NCBI RefSeq assembly: GCF_030409415.1
Contig: NZ_JAUFPW010000012.1
Location: 186,001 to 250,000, forward strand
Source: Pedobacter aquatilis
Lineage (GTDB): Bacteria; Bacteroidota; Bacteroidia; Sphingobacteriales; Sphingobacteriaceae
Length of the DNA: 64,000 bases
Direction: 5' to 3'
Both the position numbers and the translations under genes were made by a program. This document shows positions 41,037 to 50,872 of the stretch, piece by piece; position 1 is the first letter of the stretch, and the number at the start of each line of letters is the position of its first letter. The notes below the pieces were generated by a model. That model was not told where the DNA came from, searched no databases, and was given only the letters and a program-made list of their open reading frames with translations.

Positions 41037-43178
41037 ATGCAGTTAGAAAAATTTACTTACGACAATAAGATTGTCCGCGATTTTGGTATTGCAACAATTG
41101 CATGGGGCCTTATCGGTATGACAGTAGGTCTTATTGTTGCTATCCAGCTTTTTACACCAGGCATGAATCTGGGTAATCAGTACACCACCTTTGGCAGAAT
41201 CAGACCTTTACACACAAATGCGGTAATTTTTGCCTTCGTCGGCAATGCTATTTTTATGGGTGTTTATTATTCTCTTCAACGCCTGCTCAAAGCGCGTATG
41301 TTTAGTGATGCGCTGAGTAAAATTCACTTTTGGGGATGGCAGCTCATAATTCTGTCTGCAGTAATTACGCTACCACTGGGTTTTACAACATCTCACGAAT
41401 ATGCGGAACTGGAATGGCCTATTGATATTGCCATCACTTTAATTTGGGTGGTATTTGGTATTAATATGTTTGGTACAATATTTAGAAGAAGAGAACGCCA
41501 TTTGTACGTTGCCATTTGGTTTTACATAGCTACGTTCGTAACCATAGCGGTATTGCATATTGTAAATTCTTTTGAATTACCAATCTCTTTTATGAAGAGC
41601 TATTACGTGTATGCGGGCGTTCAGGATGCGCTTGTACAATGGTGGTACGGACATAACGCAGTAGCCTTCTTTTTAACAACGCCTTACCTGGGAATGATGT
41701 ATTATTTTCTTCCAAAAATGGCTAATCGTCCGGTGTATTCTTATAAATTAAGTATCCTCCACTTCTGGTCTTTAATATTTATTTACATCTGGGCCGGTCC
41801 GCACCACTTATTATATTCTTCATTGCCTGGATGGGCGCAATCTTTAGGCGTAGTATTTTCAATTATGCTGATTGCTCCAAGCTGGGGTGGTATGATTAAT
41901 GGTTTGCTAACACTAAGAGGCGCCTGGGATAAAGTAAGAGAGGATGTGACTTTAAAATTTATGGTCGTTGCGCTAACCTGCTATGGGATGGCAACCTTCG
42001 AAGGACCTTTATTATCTATTAAACAAATCAATGGCGTTGCACACTTTACCGATTGGATTGTTGCGCACGTACACGTAGGTGCATTAGGTTGGAATGGATT
42101 TTTAACTTTTGGCGTTTTGTACTGGTTAATCCCCCGTATTTATAAAACAGATTTATACTCTAAAAAAATGGCTCGTTTCCATTTCTGGATAGGCACTTTG
42201 GGTATTCTTTTTTACGCCGTACCGATGTATTGGGCTGGCTTTACCCAGGGTTTAATGTGGAAAGAATTTACCGCTGAAGGTTTGTTGAAATACCCGAACT
42301 TTTTGGCTGTGACCTTACAAATTATTCCGATGCATGTTTTCAGAGCTGTCGGAGGCGCATTTTATTTAACGGGTGCTATTTTTATGGCTTATAATTTGGC
42401 CAAAACCATGTTAAAAGGTAAGCTGGTTGCAAATGAAAATGCAGAAGCGATGGCTCTGGAAACGGTTCTGGCAGATACCAATCCCATGGATAAATCCTGG
42501 CACCGCATTTTAGAGCGTAAGCCAATGAAGTTTATGGTAATGTCCTTAATTATCATTTTAATTGGTGGTATGGTGGAAATGATGCCAACTTTTACCATCC
42601 AGTCGAATGTGCCAACCATAAAAAGCGTGAAGCCTTACACCGCTTTAGAGTTGCAAGGAAGGGACTTATATATCCGCGAAGGTTGCGTGAACTGCCATTC
42701 ACAAATGGTCAGACCTTTTCGCTCTGAAACTGAACGTTACGGGGAGTACAGCAAGGCCGGAGAATTTGTCTATGACCATCCTTTTTTATGGGGAAGTAAA
42801 CGCACGGGACCTGATTTACATCGTTTAGGTGGCAAATATTCAGATGCCTGGCATTTCAATCATTTGGTCGACCCAACATCTATGTCGCCCGGAAGTATTA
42901 TGCCCCCTTACCCATGGCTGGTAGACCAGAAGTTAGACATTACGACCACGCCGGGAAAAATCAGGGCAATGCAAACTCTTGGTGTTCCGTATCCGGACGG
43001 TTTCGAACGTGAGGCTAATGATGAGCTAAAAAAGCAATCAGAAAAAATAGCTGCTGAGCTAAACCAGAACAACATTAAAGTAAACAGCGATAAGGAAATT
43101 ATTGCCATTATTGCTTATCTGCAGCGCTTAGGAACGGATATTAAAACCAATAAAGAAAATATTCCATCTAATCAATAA
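41037..43178 (+). CDS. ccoNO: cbb3 cytochrome oxidase fused subunits I and II (CcoNO)
   Basis: 713 residues. Residues about 1-480 are CcoN with about twelve membrane helices and the haem/copper ligands in RPLHTNAVIFAFVGN, WWYGHNAVAFFLT, GPHHLLYSS and HVHVGALGWNGF. The C-terminal part is CcoO, with one membrane helix (about 500-520) and the haem-c motif CVNCHSQMVRPF at about 550. Fusion of CcoN and CcoO is usual in Bacteroidota. It is the catalytic core of the high-affinity terminal oxidase. Confidence 0.97.
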   Translation: MQLEKFTYDNKIVRDFGIATIAWGLIGMTVGLIVAIQLFTPGMNLGNQYTTFGRIRPLHTNAVIFAFVGNAIFMGVYYSLQRLLKARMFSDALSKIHFWGWQLIILSAVITLPLGFTTSHEYAELEWPIDIAITLIWVVFGINMFGTIFRRRERHLYVAIWFYIATFVTIAVLHIVNSFELPISFMKSYYVYAGVQDALVQWWYGHNAVAFFLTTPYLGMMYYFLPKMANRPVYSYKLSILHFWSLIFIYIWAGPHHLLYSSLPGWAQSLGVVFSIMLIAPSWGGMINGLLTLRGAWDKVREDVTLKFMVVALTCYGMATFEGPLLSIKQINGVAHFTDWIVAHVHVGALGWNGFLTFGVLYWLIPRIYKTDLYSKKMARFHFWIGTLGILFYAVPMYWAGFTQGLMWKEFTAEGLLKYPNFLAVTLQIIPMHVFRAVGGAFYLTGAIFMAYNLAKTMLKGKLVANENAEAMALETVLADTNPMDKSWHRILERKPMKFMVMSLIIILIGGMVEMMPTFTIQSNVPTIKSVKPYTALELQGRDLYIREGCVNCHSQMVRPFRSETERYGEYSKAGEFVYDHPFLWGSKRTGPDLHRLGGKYSDAWHFNHLVDPTSMSPGSIMPPYPWLVDQKLDITTTPGKIRAMQTLGVPYPDGFEREANDELKKQSEKIAAELNQNNIKVNSDKEIIAIIAYLQRLGTDIKTNKENIPSNQ

Positions 43179-43183
43179 ATCTC

Positions 43184-43363
43184 ATGTTCGAACAAATAAA
43201 AAACCTGGCAGGTAGAGAATTTTATCTAATTAGTTCATTAATAATCTTCCTCTTCTTTTTTATTCTGGTGAGCATTTACCTCGTAAAATTGAATAAAAAC
43301 CATATACGAATGATGAGTAAGTTACCATTGACCGATAACGATACAGAACATGAAGAAGATTAA
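43184..43363 (+). CDS. ccoQ: Small cbb3 subunit, CcoQ/FixQ-like
   Basis: 59 residues, one membrane span (LISSLIIFLFFFILVSIYLV), then a basic and finally acidic tail. Position between ccoNO and ccoP, size and topology fit CcoQ. The sequence itself is not diagnostic. The last 14 bp overlap the ccoP start. Confidence 0.75.
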   Translation: MFEQIKNLAGREFYLISSLIIFLFFFILVSIYLVKLNKNHIRMMSKLPLTDNDTEHEED

Positions 43364-44297
43364 TTTAACCTTGCTTTTAAGCTTAACATCTGTAATTGTG
43401 TTTGCTGCTGATGAAGCTTCGGTGGCAGAACTTCCAAAATCAGATCCAAAATTATTGGGCTTAAACCAGCCTGATTTAGTGATTTTAATACTGTTGATTT
43501 TTGCGGCTGTATTGCTTTTTGTATCCATTACCTTGTTAAACGCATTTAAGGTGATGTATAAGGAACAACTAAATCCAACACCACTTAAACTACCCGTTAT
43601 GGATAAGGCTCTGGATTACGACAGCTGGCTAAAAACTAAGAAAACAAAGCGGTCCATCTGGAATAAAGTTTTAGGTTTAAAACCCATTGAAGAAGAAAAG
43701 AATCTGATTATAGAACATGCTTATGATGGTATCCATGAGCTAAACAATCCTGTTCCCGGCTGGTTTAACTTTCTTTTTTACGGAACTATTTTATTTGGTG
43801 CAGGCTACTTGTTCTACTATTATATTGGTGGTTATGGTTTAAATCAAGACCAATTGTACGAAGCTGAAATGGCAAAATCTCTTGAGGAAAAAGCAATTTA
43901 TCTTGAAAAATCTGCAAACACAGTTGATGAAAATTCTGTAAAATTCGATAATTCGGTTGCGGTTTTAGAATCAGGGAAAAACATTTTTAGTGGTAATTGT
44001 GCGGTTTGCCATGCGCCAACAGGCGGAGGTATAATTGGTCCGAATCTTACCGATGATTTCTGGTTACATGGTGGCGGGGTAAACAATGTGTTTAAAACCA
44101 TAAAATACGGAGTACCAGAGAAAGGCATGGTGAGCTGGGAAAAACAACTTTCGCCAAAGCAAATCAGTGATGTAACCAATTATATTTTATCATTACATGG
44201 TACAAATCCGGCTGGAGCAAAAGCGCCACAAGGCGAAAAATATGAAGAAAAAAGCCCGGCAGATAATGAAATGAAAGAAGATGATTCAAAAAAATAA
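43350..44297 (+). CDS. ccoP: cbb3 oxidase subunit CcoP, mono-haem
   Basis: 315 residues. It has an N-terminal hydrophobic segment, membrane helices at about 43-65 and 138-160, and one haem-c motif, CAVCH, at 217-221, followed by GPNLTDDFWLHGG. Proteobacterial CcoP usually has two haem-c motifs; this one has a single CxxCH. The tail is charged and Lys/Glu-rich. It overlaps the upstream (14 bp) and downstream (17 bp) genes, consistent with tight co-translation. Confidence 0.94.
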   Translation: MKKINLTLLLSLTSVIVFAADEASVAELPKSDPKLLGLNQPDLVILILLIFAAVLLFVSITLLNAFKVMYKEQLNPTPLKLPVMDKALDYDSWLKTKKTKRSIWNKVLGLKPIEEEKNLIIEHAYDGIHELNNPVPGWFNFLFYGTILFGAGYLFYYYIGGYGLNQDQLYEAEMAKSLEEKAIYLEKSANTVDENSVKFDNSVAVLESGKNIFSGNCAVCHAPTGGGIIGPNLTDDFWLHGGGVNNVFKTIKYGVPEKGMVSWEKQLSPKQISDVTNYILSLHGTNPAGAKAPQGEKYEEKSPADNEMKEDDSKK

Positions 44298-45645
44298 AGC
44301 CGAGCAAAAAAAAAGCAGGAACTTTCTTTATCCTAAAAAACCTTCAGGAAAACTTTACAACTATCGTAAATGGCTAAGTTATGTTTTATTGCTTTGTTTG
44401 TTCAGCTTTCCTTTTTTGAAATATAAAGGAGAACAATTGGTTTTATTAAATTTTCTGGAAAGAAAATTTGTATTCTTTGGATTGATTTTCACGCCGCAGG
44501 ATTTTTATCTTTTTGCTTTCGCAATGCTCATTTTTATACTCTTGGTTATTTGTTTTACAGTTATTTTGGGTAGGTTATGGTGTGGCTGGATCTGCCCTCA
44601 AACTATTTTTATGGAAATGGTTTTCCGGCGAATAGAATATTGGATCGAAGGGGATGCTGTCCGTCAGAAAAAATTAGACAAACAACCCTGGAATAGCGAG
44701 AAAGTTTTAAAAAAAGGGGGTAAACATTTTATCTACATCGTTATATCGTTTGCCATCGCAAATACTTTTTTGGCTTATTTAACCGGCTCTGAAGTCTTAT
44801 ACAAAATCATTGCTGAACCTATAACATTACATCTTTCAGGTTTCATTTCGATATGTTTTTTCACGGCGATATTTTACGGTGTGTTCGCCTATGCGCGGGA
44901 AGTCATCTGTACAATAATTTGCCCCTATGGAAGACTGCAGGGCGTTTTATTGGACAATCAGAGTTTAATTGTTGCCTATGATGAAAAGCGTGGTGAACCC
45001 AGAGGAAAACTATCGAGGAACCTGTCTGATGTCATGGGCGATTGTGTTGATTGTGCATTATGTGTGCAGGTTTGTCCTACCGGAATTGACATTAGAAAGG
45101 GAACTCAACTTGAATGTATTAACTGCACGGCTTGTATAGATGCCTGTGATGGGGTGATGCTAACAATCAATAAACCCAAACGGTTGATCGGGTTTTACAA
45201 TAACGATTACATTAAGTTCAGAAAAACATTTAAAGCAGGAACAAAAGCTTATGGTTATGCTGCTGTTTTAGCCATAGCTGTTTTGCTCTTTTCATCATTA
45301 ATTTATAAAAGGGAGCATGTGCAGACCACGGTTTTGCGGGCGAGTGGAACACTTTTCCAACAGCTACCGGATGGAAAAGTCAGCAATTTATATACCGCCG
45401 AATTAATCAATAAGACCAACAAAGAAATACCATTTACCTTCCGATCGTCGCAAGAAACCGATAGCCTAATTTTTATTCAAAAAGAGCAGTTTTTGCCAAA
45501 GGAAGGAACGGTTTATTTAACCTTTTTCCTGGTTAAAAAACCTGTAACGATTAAGCGTTATAAGAGCGAAGTGAAGTTTGAAGTTTTGACCAATAATTCA
45601 ATTATAAGCACAGCCAAGACAAGTTTCTTTGCAAATCCAAATTAA
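44281..45645 (+). CDS. ccoG: Cytochrome c oxidase accessory protein CcoG
   Basis: 454 residues. Membrane helices and WCGWICPQTIFMEMVFRRIE are typical of CcoG/RdxA/FixG. Two ferredoxin-type clusters follow: CVDCALCVQVCPTGIDIRKG and CINCTACIDACD. The C-terminal domain is an Ig-like fold. CcoG is proposed to reduce Cu(II) for cbb3 assembly. The fixH gene follows by one base. Confidence 0.95.
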   Translation: MIQKNKAEQKKSRNFLYPKKPSGKLYNYRKWLSYVLLLCLFSFPFLKYKGEQLVLLNFLERKFVFFGLIFTPQDFYLFAFAMLIFILLVICFTVILGRLWCGWICPQTIFMEMVFRRIEYWIEGDAVRQKKLDKQPWNSEKVLKKGGKHFIYIVISFAIANTFLAYLTGSEVLYKIIAEPITLHLSGFISICFFTAIFYGVFAYAREVICTIICPYGRLQGVLLDNQSLIVAYDEKRGEPRGKLSRNLSDVMGDCVDCALCVQVCPTGIDIRKGTQLECINCTACIDACDGVMLTINKPKRLIGFYNNDYIKFRKTFKAGTKAYGYAAVLAIAVLLFSSLIYKREHVQTTVLRASGTLFQQLPDGKVSNLYTAELINKTNKEIPFTFRSSQETDSLIFIQKEQFLPKEGTVYLTFFLVKKPVTIKRYKSEVKFEVLTNNSIISTAKTSFFANPN

Positions 45646-45646
45646 T

Positions 45647-46075
45647 ATGAACTGGGGAGGAAAACTGATTTTAGCCATGCTTATTTTCATTGCGTTTATT
45701 TTAGCAATGGGAGCATTTATGTTAAATAAGCAAAGTAATGATGCACTTGTAGAAGGTAATTACTACGAAAAGGGGCTAACCTATGACAAGGAATACCAGG
45801 CTAAACAAAACACAATTGACGATGGGCAAACACCAATCATTATTATCAACGAAAAACACATGGTTATACAAATGAAAGATAGTACTGATTATGAGTTGCG
45901 TTTAATCCGCCCATCTGATGCAAAAGCGGATAAGAAATTAAATGGACATACCATAGGGGATAAAAATTTGATACTAATAGCAAAAAAGCCACAGGATAAA
46001 GGCTTGTGGTTTTTGGATATCGACTGGAAAGTCAACCATAAAAATTATCGTTTTAAACAAAATATTACACTTTGA
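45647..46075 (+). CDS. ccoH: FixH/CcoH family assembly protein
   Basis: 142 residues from the ATG at 45647 (MNWGGKLILAMLIFIAFIL), chosen because it follows the ccoG stop. One N-terminal membrane anchor; then NDALVEGNYYEKGLTYDKEYQ, the FixH signature, and a beta-rich periplasmic domain. Needed for cbb3 stability in other bacteria. Its TGA overlaps the next start. Confidence 0.9.
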   Translation: MNWGGKLILAMLIFIAFILAMGAFMLNKQSNDALVEGNYYEKGLTYDKEYQAKQNTIDDGQTPIIIINEKHMVIQMKDSTDYELRLIRPSDAKADKKLNGHTIGDKNLILIAKKPQDKGLWFLDIDWKVNHKNYRFKQNITL

Positions 46076-46773
46076 TAAACTTTTTTCCATTGGCTTTTTT
46101 AATGGGTTTATTTGGTTCCCTGCATTGTGCTGTAATGTGTGGGCCGATAATGTTATCATTGCCCATGCAAAGAAGGAGTTTATTTGAGGGCGGTTTAAGC
46201 TTGCTTCTGTATCAATCTGGAAGAATTCTCACATATACAGTACTAGGTTTTATTGCAGGCTGGATTGGGCAAACATTCAGCATAATTGCTAATCAGAAAA
46301 TATTGAGCATCAGCCTGGGAATGATGTTAGTTTTAATGCCCATTATACAGTTTAGTGCAAAGTATGGGAAAGTGTTAAGTAAGGTGCAACTCGCATTTGT
46401 TAATCCGATGAGTAAACTGACCTCAAAAGTTTTTAAATTACCTTTTTGGGAATTTTTTGCAGGGGCTTTGAATGGTATTATTCCTTGCGGGATGGTATAC
46501 CTGGCGTTCGCTACCGCGATTAATTCTGCTAACGCTACAGGTGGTGCTGAGTTTATGTTTTTGTTCGGATTAGGCACGGCACCACTATTGATCATGATTT
46601 CTTTAGGCGGCATTTATTTAAAACGCTACATCCGGTTCAATACTAATAGGCTGATTCCCTGGTTTATGTTATTTGTTGGGATGCTCTTAATTTTAAGAGC
46701 CTGTGAATTGGGTATTCCTTTTATATCCCCGTATACAAACACACATTTTAGCAAAGGCGCAATCTGCAAGTAA
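46072..46773 (+). CDS. SafE/DsbD-like membrane protein of cbb3 cluster
   Basis: 233 residues from the TTG at 46072, which overlaps the fixH stop; the next ATG is 46102. Six membrane spans, with HCAVMCGPIML in the first and GIIPCGMVYLAFA in the fourth, the paired-Cys pattern of the sulfite exporter TauE/SafE and cytochrome-biogenesis DsbD_2 proteins (the CcoG-H-I-linked 'urease accessory UreH-like' group). Probably handles copper or thiols for oxidase maturation. Last gene of the island. Confidence 0.88.
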   Translation: MINFFPLAFLMGLFGSLHCAVMCGPIMLSLPMQRRSLFEGGLSLLLYQSGRILTYTVLGFIAGWIGQTFSIIANQKILSISLGMMLVLMPIIQFSAKYGKVLSKVQLAFVNPMSKLTSKVFKLPFWEFFAGALNGIIPCGMVYLAFATAINSANATGGAEFMFLFGLGTAPLLIMISLGGIYLKRYIRFNTNRLIPWFMLFVGMLLILRACELGIPFISPYTNTHFSKGAICK

Positions 46774-47472
46774 ATAGGCAGCTCAGCTGTTTAAAAATTT
46801 TAGATTTTTCTCATTTACCACGGCACTCCTGTGATGGAAAAAGTCATTTGGCTAATCTAGTAATCCAGCGAACAATAAACGCCTAAGGGTATGGGCAGTT
46901 AGGATATCATTTCTTCAAAATTGGAATGATTATCTGATTTTGACAAACAGATATGTCAGTCTAACCCGATAATCTCCTCGGCCGGAGAGACTGACATCCA
47001 TCGTAACATCTCCATCGTTTTTTATCCGGTACACCATTAAAATACTTATCCCGGACGTTGCTGGAATACACTTTCTACATTCTTTATCTGCGCAAAAAAG
47101 GTGATTAAGGATTGCAGTTTTAGATCATTCAGATAGCCGAATATTTCACTTGCCATCCGGTTCTCGATACTCAATAAAACATTTGAAATTCCTAGGAAGT
47201 TTGCCCCGAGCATAGGCTGTGTATAATAGATTTGTCTCTTTTAAATCCTCAATCCCATAAAGGATTACAACAGGAGCGGGTCCTATTCACCTTGAAAGGA
47301 AATCCGTTCGGTGCAAAAGAGTCAAAAGCACCTACCGGGATTGAAATCAGGGATAAAAAGGCTATAAAAATGATTATAATCTTTGGTCCTATGACTTCTT
47401 TTCTGTGCTGAAGCCATCGCTTTGAAATCATCACCTTATTGGCTAAATGAAAATATTAGATTAAACAGAACT
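46774..47472. other. Mostly gene-free stretch
   Basis: No strong gene. It contains the possible small ORF at 47046-47213. A minus-strand ORF at 47249-47434 has one hydrophobic segment (KIIIIFIAFLSLISIPVGAF) after MMISKRWLQHRKEVIGP; it could be a small membrane protein, but I have no further support. Confidence 0.4.
47046..47213 (-). CDS. Possible small ORF or gene remnant
   Basis: 55 codons: MLGANFLGISNVLLSIENRM, then ASEIFGYLNDLKLQSLITFF, with an amphipathic helical character. The frame stays open upstream (YYTQPMLG), so this could be the end of a decayed gene. No family named. Confidence 0.3.
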   Translation of the reverse strand: MLGANFLGISNVLLSIENRMASEIFGYLNDLKLQSLITFFAQIKNVESVFQQRPG

Positions 47473-48189
47473 TTACTTATTGACTGTTTTCTCAAAAAGC
47501 AGAAAATGTTGCAGAGGCAAAAATGTACCGTTTTTGACCAGTTTAAAACCATTGGCTGCTAATTCTTTTTTCGCTTGCTTTACACTCATCTTATGCTCAG
47601 CTTTTATGGCCACCGCAGGATCCTCCTCTTTGTACTCGAGTAGCAGAAGCTTGCCATCTGGCTTAAGTGCCTTGCTCAAAGCAGCCAGATAGGCTACAGG
47701 GTCTTCTAGTTCGTGATAAACATCCACCATAAATGCCAGGTCGATGGAATTGGGTGGTAAGTTAGGAGAAATTTCTGTACCCTTAATCACTTCAACATTG
47801 AATAGTTTATCATCAAGAGCTTTTTTTTTGAGATAGGCAATTGCATCATTTTGAATCTCCACAGCATAGACTTTACCCTTTGGAACGCGATGGGCAACCC
47901 GGGAAGTGTAAAACCCCGAGCCTGCACCCACATCGGCAACTACACTATTGCTTTTTAGCGGCAGGGAAGCGATGGCTAATGTGGTGTTTTCTTCCTGCGC
48001 TCGGCTGTTGCGTTCCAGCCAGTCTACACCCTCAAAACTCATGACGTGAGCAATCTCTCTACCCAAATAAACCTTTCCAGTACCATTAAAAGGTGGTTTT
48101 TTGAACGTGTAAGGTGATTTATCCTGGGAAAATGCAGTATTTAAACATATGACAAGACATAGGGAAAGAAGAAGCTGAGCTATTTTCAT
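47473..48189 (-). CDS. Methyltransferase-fold protein with signal peptide
   Basis: 238 residues. The N-terminus MKIAQLLLSLCLVICLNTAFSQ is a clear signal peptide. Then VVADVGAGSGFYT (SAM motif I), VYAVEIQND, LAFMVDVYHEL and LLLLEYKEED mark a class I methyltransferase. SAM is not expected in the periplasm, so the export signal is the puzzle: it may be a repurposed fold, or act before export. A single gene. Confidence 0.88.
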   Translation of the reverse strand: MKIAQLLLSLCLVICLNTAFSQDKSPYTFKKPPFNGTGKVYLGREIAHVMSFEGVDWLERNSRAQEENTTLAIASLPLKSNSVVADVGAGSGFYTSRVAHRVPKGKVYAVEIQNDAIAYLKKKALDDKLFNVEVIKGTEISPNLPPNSIDLAFMVDVYHELEDPVAYLAALSKALKPDGKLLLLEYKEEDPAVAIKAEHKMSVKQAKKELAANGFKLVKNGTFLPLQHFLLFEKTVNK

Positions 48190-49315
48190 AACGATATGGG
48201 TTAGAGTAGAAACGCTAAGTATCCCCGAAAGTTTCTAATAATCGTCTTTTAATACATCGCATCCGATTTTCATCTATCACCTCGCTAGTCCTGTGTGATG
48301 TCAAATCTATAGAACGTTTATTTTGACCGAAGGTCTTAAAGCAGTAAGTAAACAAAATGAAGTAATTCAGAAACCTCATATGTAGTTTCAGTGAGAACCC
48401 TGGTTGTGAAGGGATGAATTGTTAGTGTGAGGTCGGTTTATTTCTTCAATCAGGGTTCTTTGTTCCTGTATTAATTTTTTTGTGTACAAATTTGTTTCCT
48501 CTAAACCACCCCAGCTTGATGCCCAGGATTCATTATTATTTATATTGGGAAACATTTTTTTATGCAACTGAAAATTTGGCGCGCAAAAGGCCTTCGATTA
48601 GTTTAACAATGTATCGGATTAAGGGCTTATAAGCAATCTAACAGATGCCTGAACTTTATAATGGCATTCTAAAATTTTTCATTTCACAGAAGTTATAATT
48701 TAAAAAGTTAGCCTCTGAAAAAGAAAGTGTGAATTGCCGTTGAAAGGGTGAAAGCAAATCGATAGCAAACGACTTTTTGGGATAATAACCCTACTACCTT
48801 CTCAATAAAAAACTATTCAGAGGCTTACCGACGCGGTAATCATTTTCAACTGCCTCTACTTTAAGTTTCCGATTTAAAATCAAGTCAGATTTTATAGACC
48901 TTTTTAATAAATTTTAACGACTGTAACGGAATGTTTTAATGAAGTCATACTTTGTTAAGTTAATTATTCCTTTTTTGAGCAAACTTCTATCTCTATAATA
49001 ACGATTTAAGTATCCTTAATATTTGATATAATCCAATTTCGCTGTGATCTTTATCAAATTAATAAGCCAGTAGAGATTGGCCTGATTTCATTAGGAATAA
49101 ACTTAATGCAAATTACTGCTAATCTTTTTGAAGAAGCCTTAGTTGGATTGGTTTTTTCAATATCCATTACGAGCTTAATTTTAGTTTTGTAGATTTATCT
49201 GCTTTAACGCATTTACCTATCAATTTAAGCCTGAATGCTACTGCGACAACTCCAAAAACCCACAACTTTGCGGATTATTTGTAAATTAAATACTACCTTG
49301 TACCGCAAAAATGCA
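48190..49315. other. Gene-free stretch with an inverted-repeat element
   Basis: 1.1 kb without a gene. The 48708-48828 element is the only structure recognised. Confidence 0.5.
48708..48828. repeat. Small element with terminal inverted repeats
   Basis: Left end TTAGCCTCTGAAAAAG and right end CTATTCAGAGGCTTACC are inverted copies of TAAGCCTCTGAA (one mismatch). About 120 bp, no coding capacity. It looks like a MITE or the remains of an insertion sequence; no second copy was found in the window. Confidence 0.5.
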
Positions 49316-49852
49316 ATGAACGCTTTTATCCCTATAGTTTTCTTCAGTTATTTGGGCTTTAATTACACAAGTGTAGATCCCCTGAAGGGCAAAGATTTGT
49401 TTGGAAGTCCAAAAGAAATTAAGGAAGGTTGGCTCGGCTACTTGAAGTCAAAAACCAACGTCCTTAAATTTAGCAATGTTCCAATGTTTATCATAGATAA
49501 GCCTGATGGTACGCACGCGAAGATATTAGGGATCCCGAAGAACCCAAACCTATGGGCTTCTAAATTCATAGGCAAAACGACTGTGGAAAAAGTAGCCATA
49601 TCGAAGACTCTAATTCAAGGGATACATACCCATTCGATGGGTGAAGCTGTTTTTAAAGTATTTGCTATAGTGCAAAGATCAGATAAATCGAACTTGGCAA
49701 ATCCAAAAGGAAAATCCATTCAAGCTAAGTTCCCTTACAAAGTATCGGTATATCAAAATGAAGGGCTTAAATGGAACCCAATTTTAGAAAGGGTAATAAA
49801 TAATATTGAGGCTTATCAAAAACTACAATACGAGATTGCCATTAACTACTAA
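49316..49852 (+). CDS. Hypothetical exported protein
   Basis: 178 residues from the ATG at 49316 (MNAFIPIVFFSYLGFNYTSV), with a short hydrophobic start that may be a weak signal sequence. The rest is alpha/beta with KDLFGSPKEIKEGWLGYLKSK, MFIIDKPDGTHAKILG and a Lys-rich end. No family recognised. It stands alone between two long intergenic stretches. Confidence 0.6.
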   Translation: MNAFIPIVFFSYLGFNYTSVDPLKGKDLFGSPKEIKEGWLGYLKSKTNVLKFSNVPMFIIDKPDGTHAKILGIPKNPNLWASKFIGKTTVEKVAISKTLIQGIHTHSMGEAVFKVFAIVQRSDKSNLANPKGKSIQAKFPYKVSVYQNEGLKWNPILERVINNIEAYQKLQYEIAINY

Positions 49853-50041
49853 AGCAGAAACCTATCCCTTGCATAAGGTCAGCGAATTTATAATATAACC
49901 TATGTTAGATGAATTGGAATGATGACTTTTTGTAGCCGTTAGGGTAATGAAGTGTTTTTCGCTTTTCATAATACTGATAAAGTAGGCTCTTACTTTCCAA
50001 ATGCAATGTAAGCATGAAATCTTTACTTTACTGATTTATTT

Positions 50042-50872
50042 TCACTCTGAGCGAACAATATACTTATTGAGTTGGCTGGGCATTAACCCAAACTTCTTTT
50101 TAAAAGAATGAGAAAAATGCGAAAGGCTTTCAAAGCCCAAATCCAAATAGATAGCTGAGGGTTTTAGATGCTTGTTTTCAATCAAAGATTTTGCTGCATC
50201 TAATCTTCGGGATAGCAGCCATTGTCGAGGTGGAAGAGCAAATGCTTTTTGAAAATCACGTTTAAATCCTGCGAGGCTCCTGCCGGTTAGCTGAGCGAAT
50301 TTTTCTACTGGTACATTAAAATGAAAATTATTAAGCATGAACTTTTCTAGATCAATTTTGTGAGGTTCTGCGTAATCAAACAAAAAATACCGTAATGCAG
50401 GAAGCGCCAGCAGCAATAATTTAATGCCTTCTTTGACTTTTAAAATCCCCATCTCATCGGTCATGGTTGCCCCCGAACTTCTAGCATAAGGAACGATGGA
50501 TTGAAAATAGCCCTGCAAAAATTCATTTGAGGGAATCAGAAGGTTTGGGCTTCCGATGTATTTGTCCTGGGATTTAATTTTTTCTTCTAGTGCAATTTTG
50601 CGCATTAAGTCTTCTTGAAGTGATATTACAATGGTCTCATAGCTTCCGTTCTCGCTGGGTGTTTTGGTAAGCGTGCCCAATTGGTTTTTTCCAATCAGCA
50701 ACATTTCCCCCGCCCCCATGGAAATGCTTTGTGCGGAGGTTTCCAGTTTAAATTTACCGGAAACCTGCAGTATCAAAGTATGGTGATTCCAGAAACATGC
50801 TTTCTGTTTCTTTTGCGTAGAGAGATAAGAGTAAAAAATTACACCCGGAAGAATTTCTGTTGGACTTTCCAT
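50042..50872 (-). CDS. AraC-family transcriptional regulator
   Basis: 276 residues. N-terminal cupin-like sensor domain (about 20-110; SISMGAGEMLLIGKN). The C-terminal pair of helix-turn-helices covers about 175-276: VPVEKFAQLTGRSLAGFKRDFQKAF and PSAIYLDLGFESLSHFSHSFKKKFG. It follows the aldo/keto reductase gene without a gap (50872/50873), so the two form one transcript, and the reductase is a likely target. Confidence 0.92.
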   Translation of the reverse strand: MESPTEILPGVIFYSYLSTQKKQKACFWNHHTLILQVSGKFKLETSAQSISMGAGEMLLIGKNQLGTLTKTPSENGSYETIVISLQEDLMRKIALEEKIKSQDKYIGSPNLLIPSNEFLQGYFQSIVPYARSSGATMTDEMGILKVKEGIKLLLLALPALRYFLFDYAEPHKIDLEKFMLNNFHFNVPVEKFAQLTGRSLAGFKRDFQKAFALPPRQWLLSRRLDAAKSLIENKHLKPSAIYLDLGFESLSHFSHSFKKKFGLMPSQLNKYIVRSE

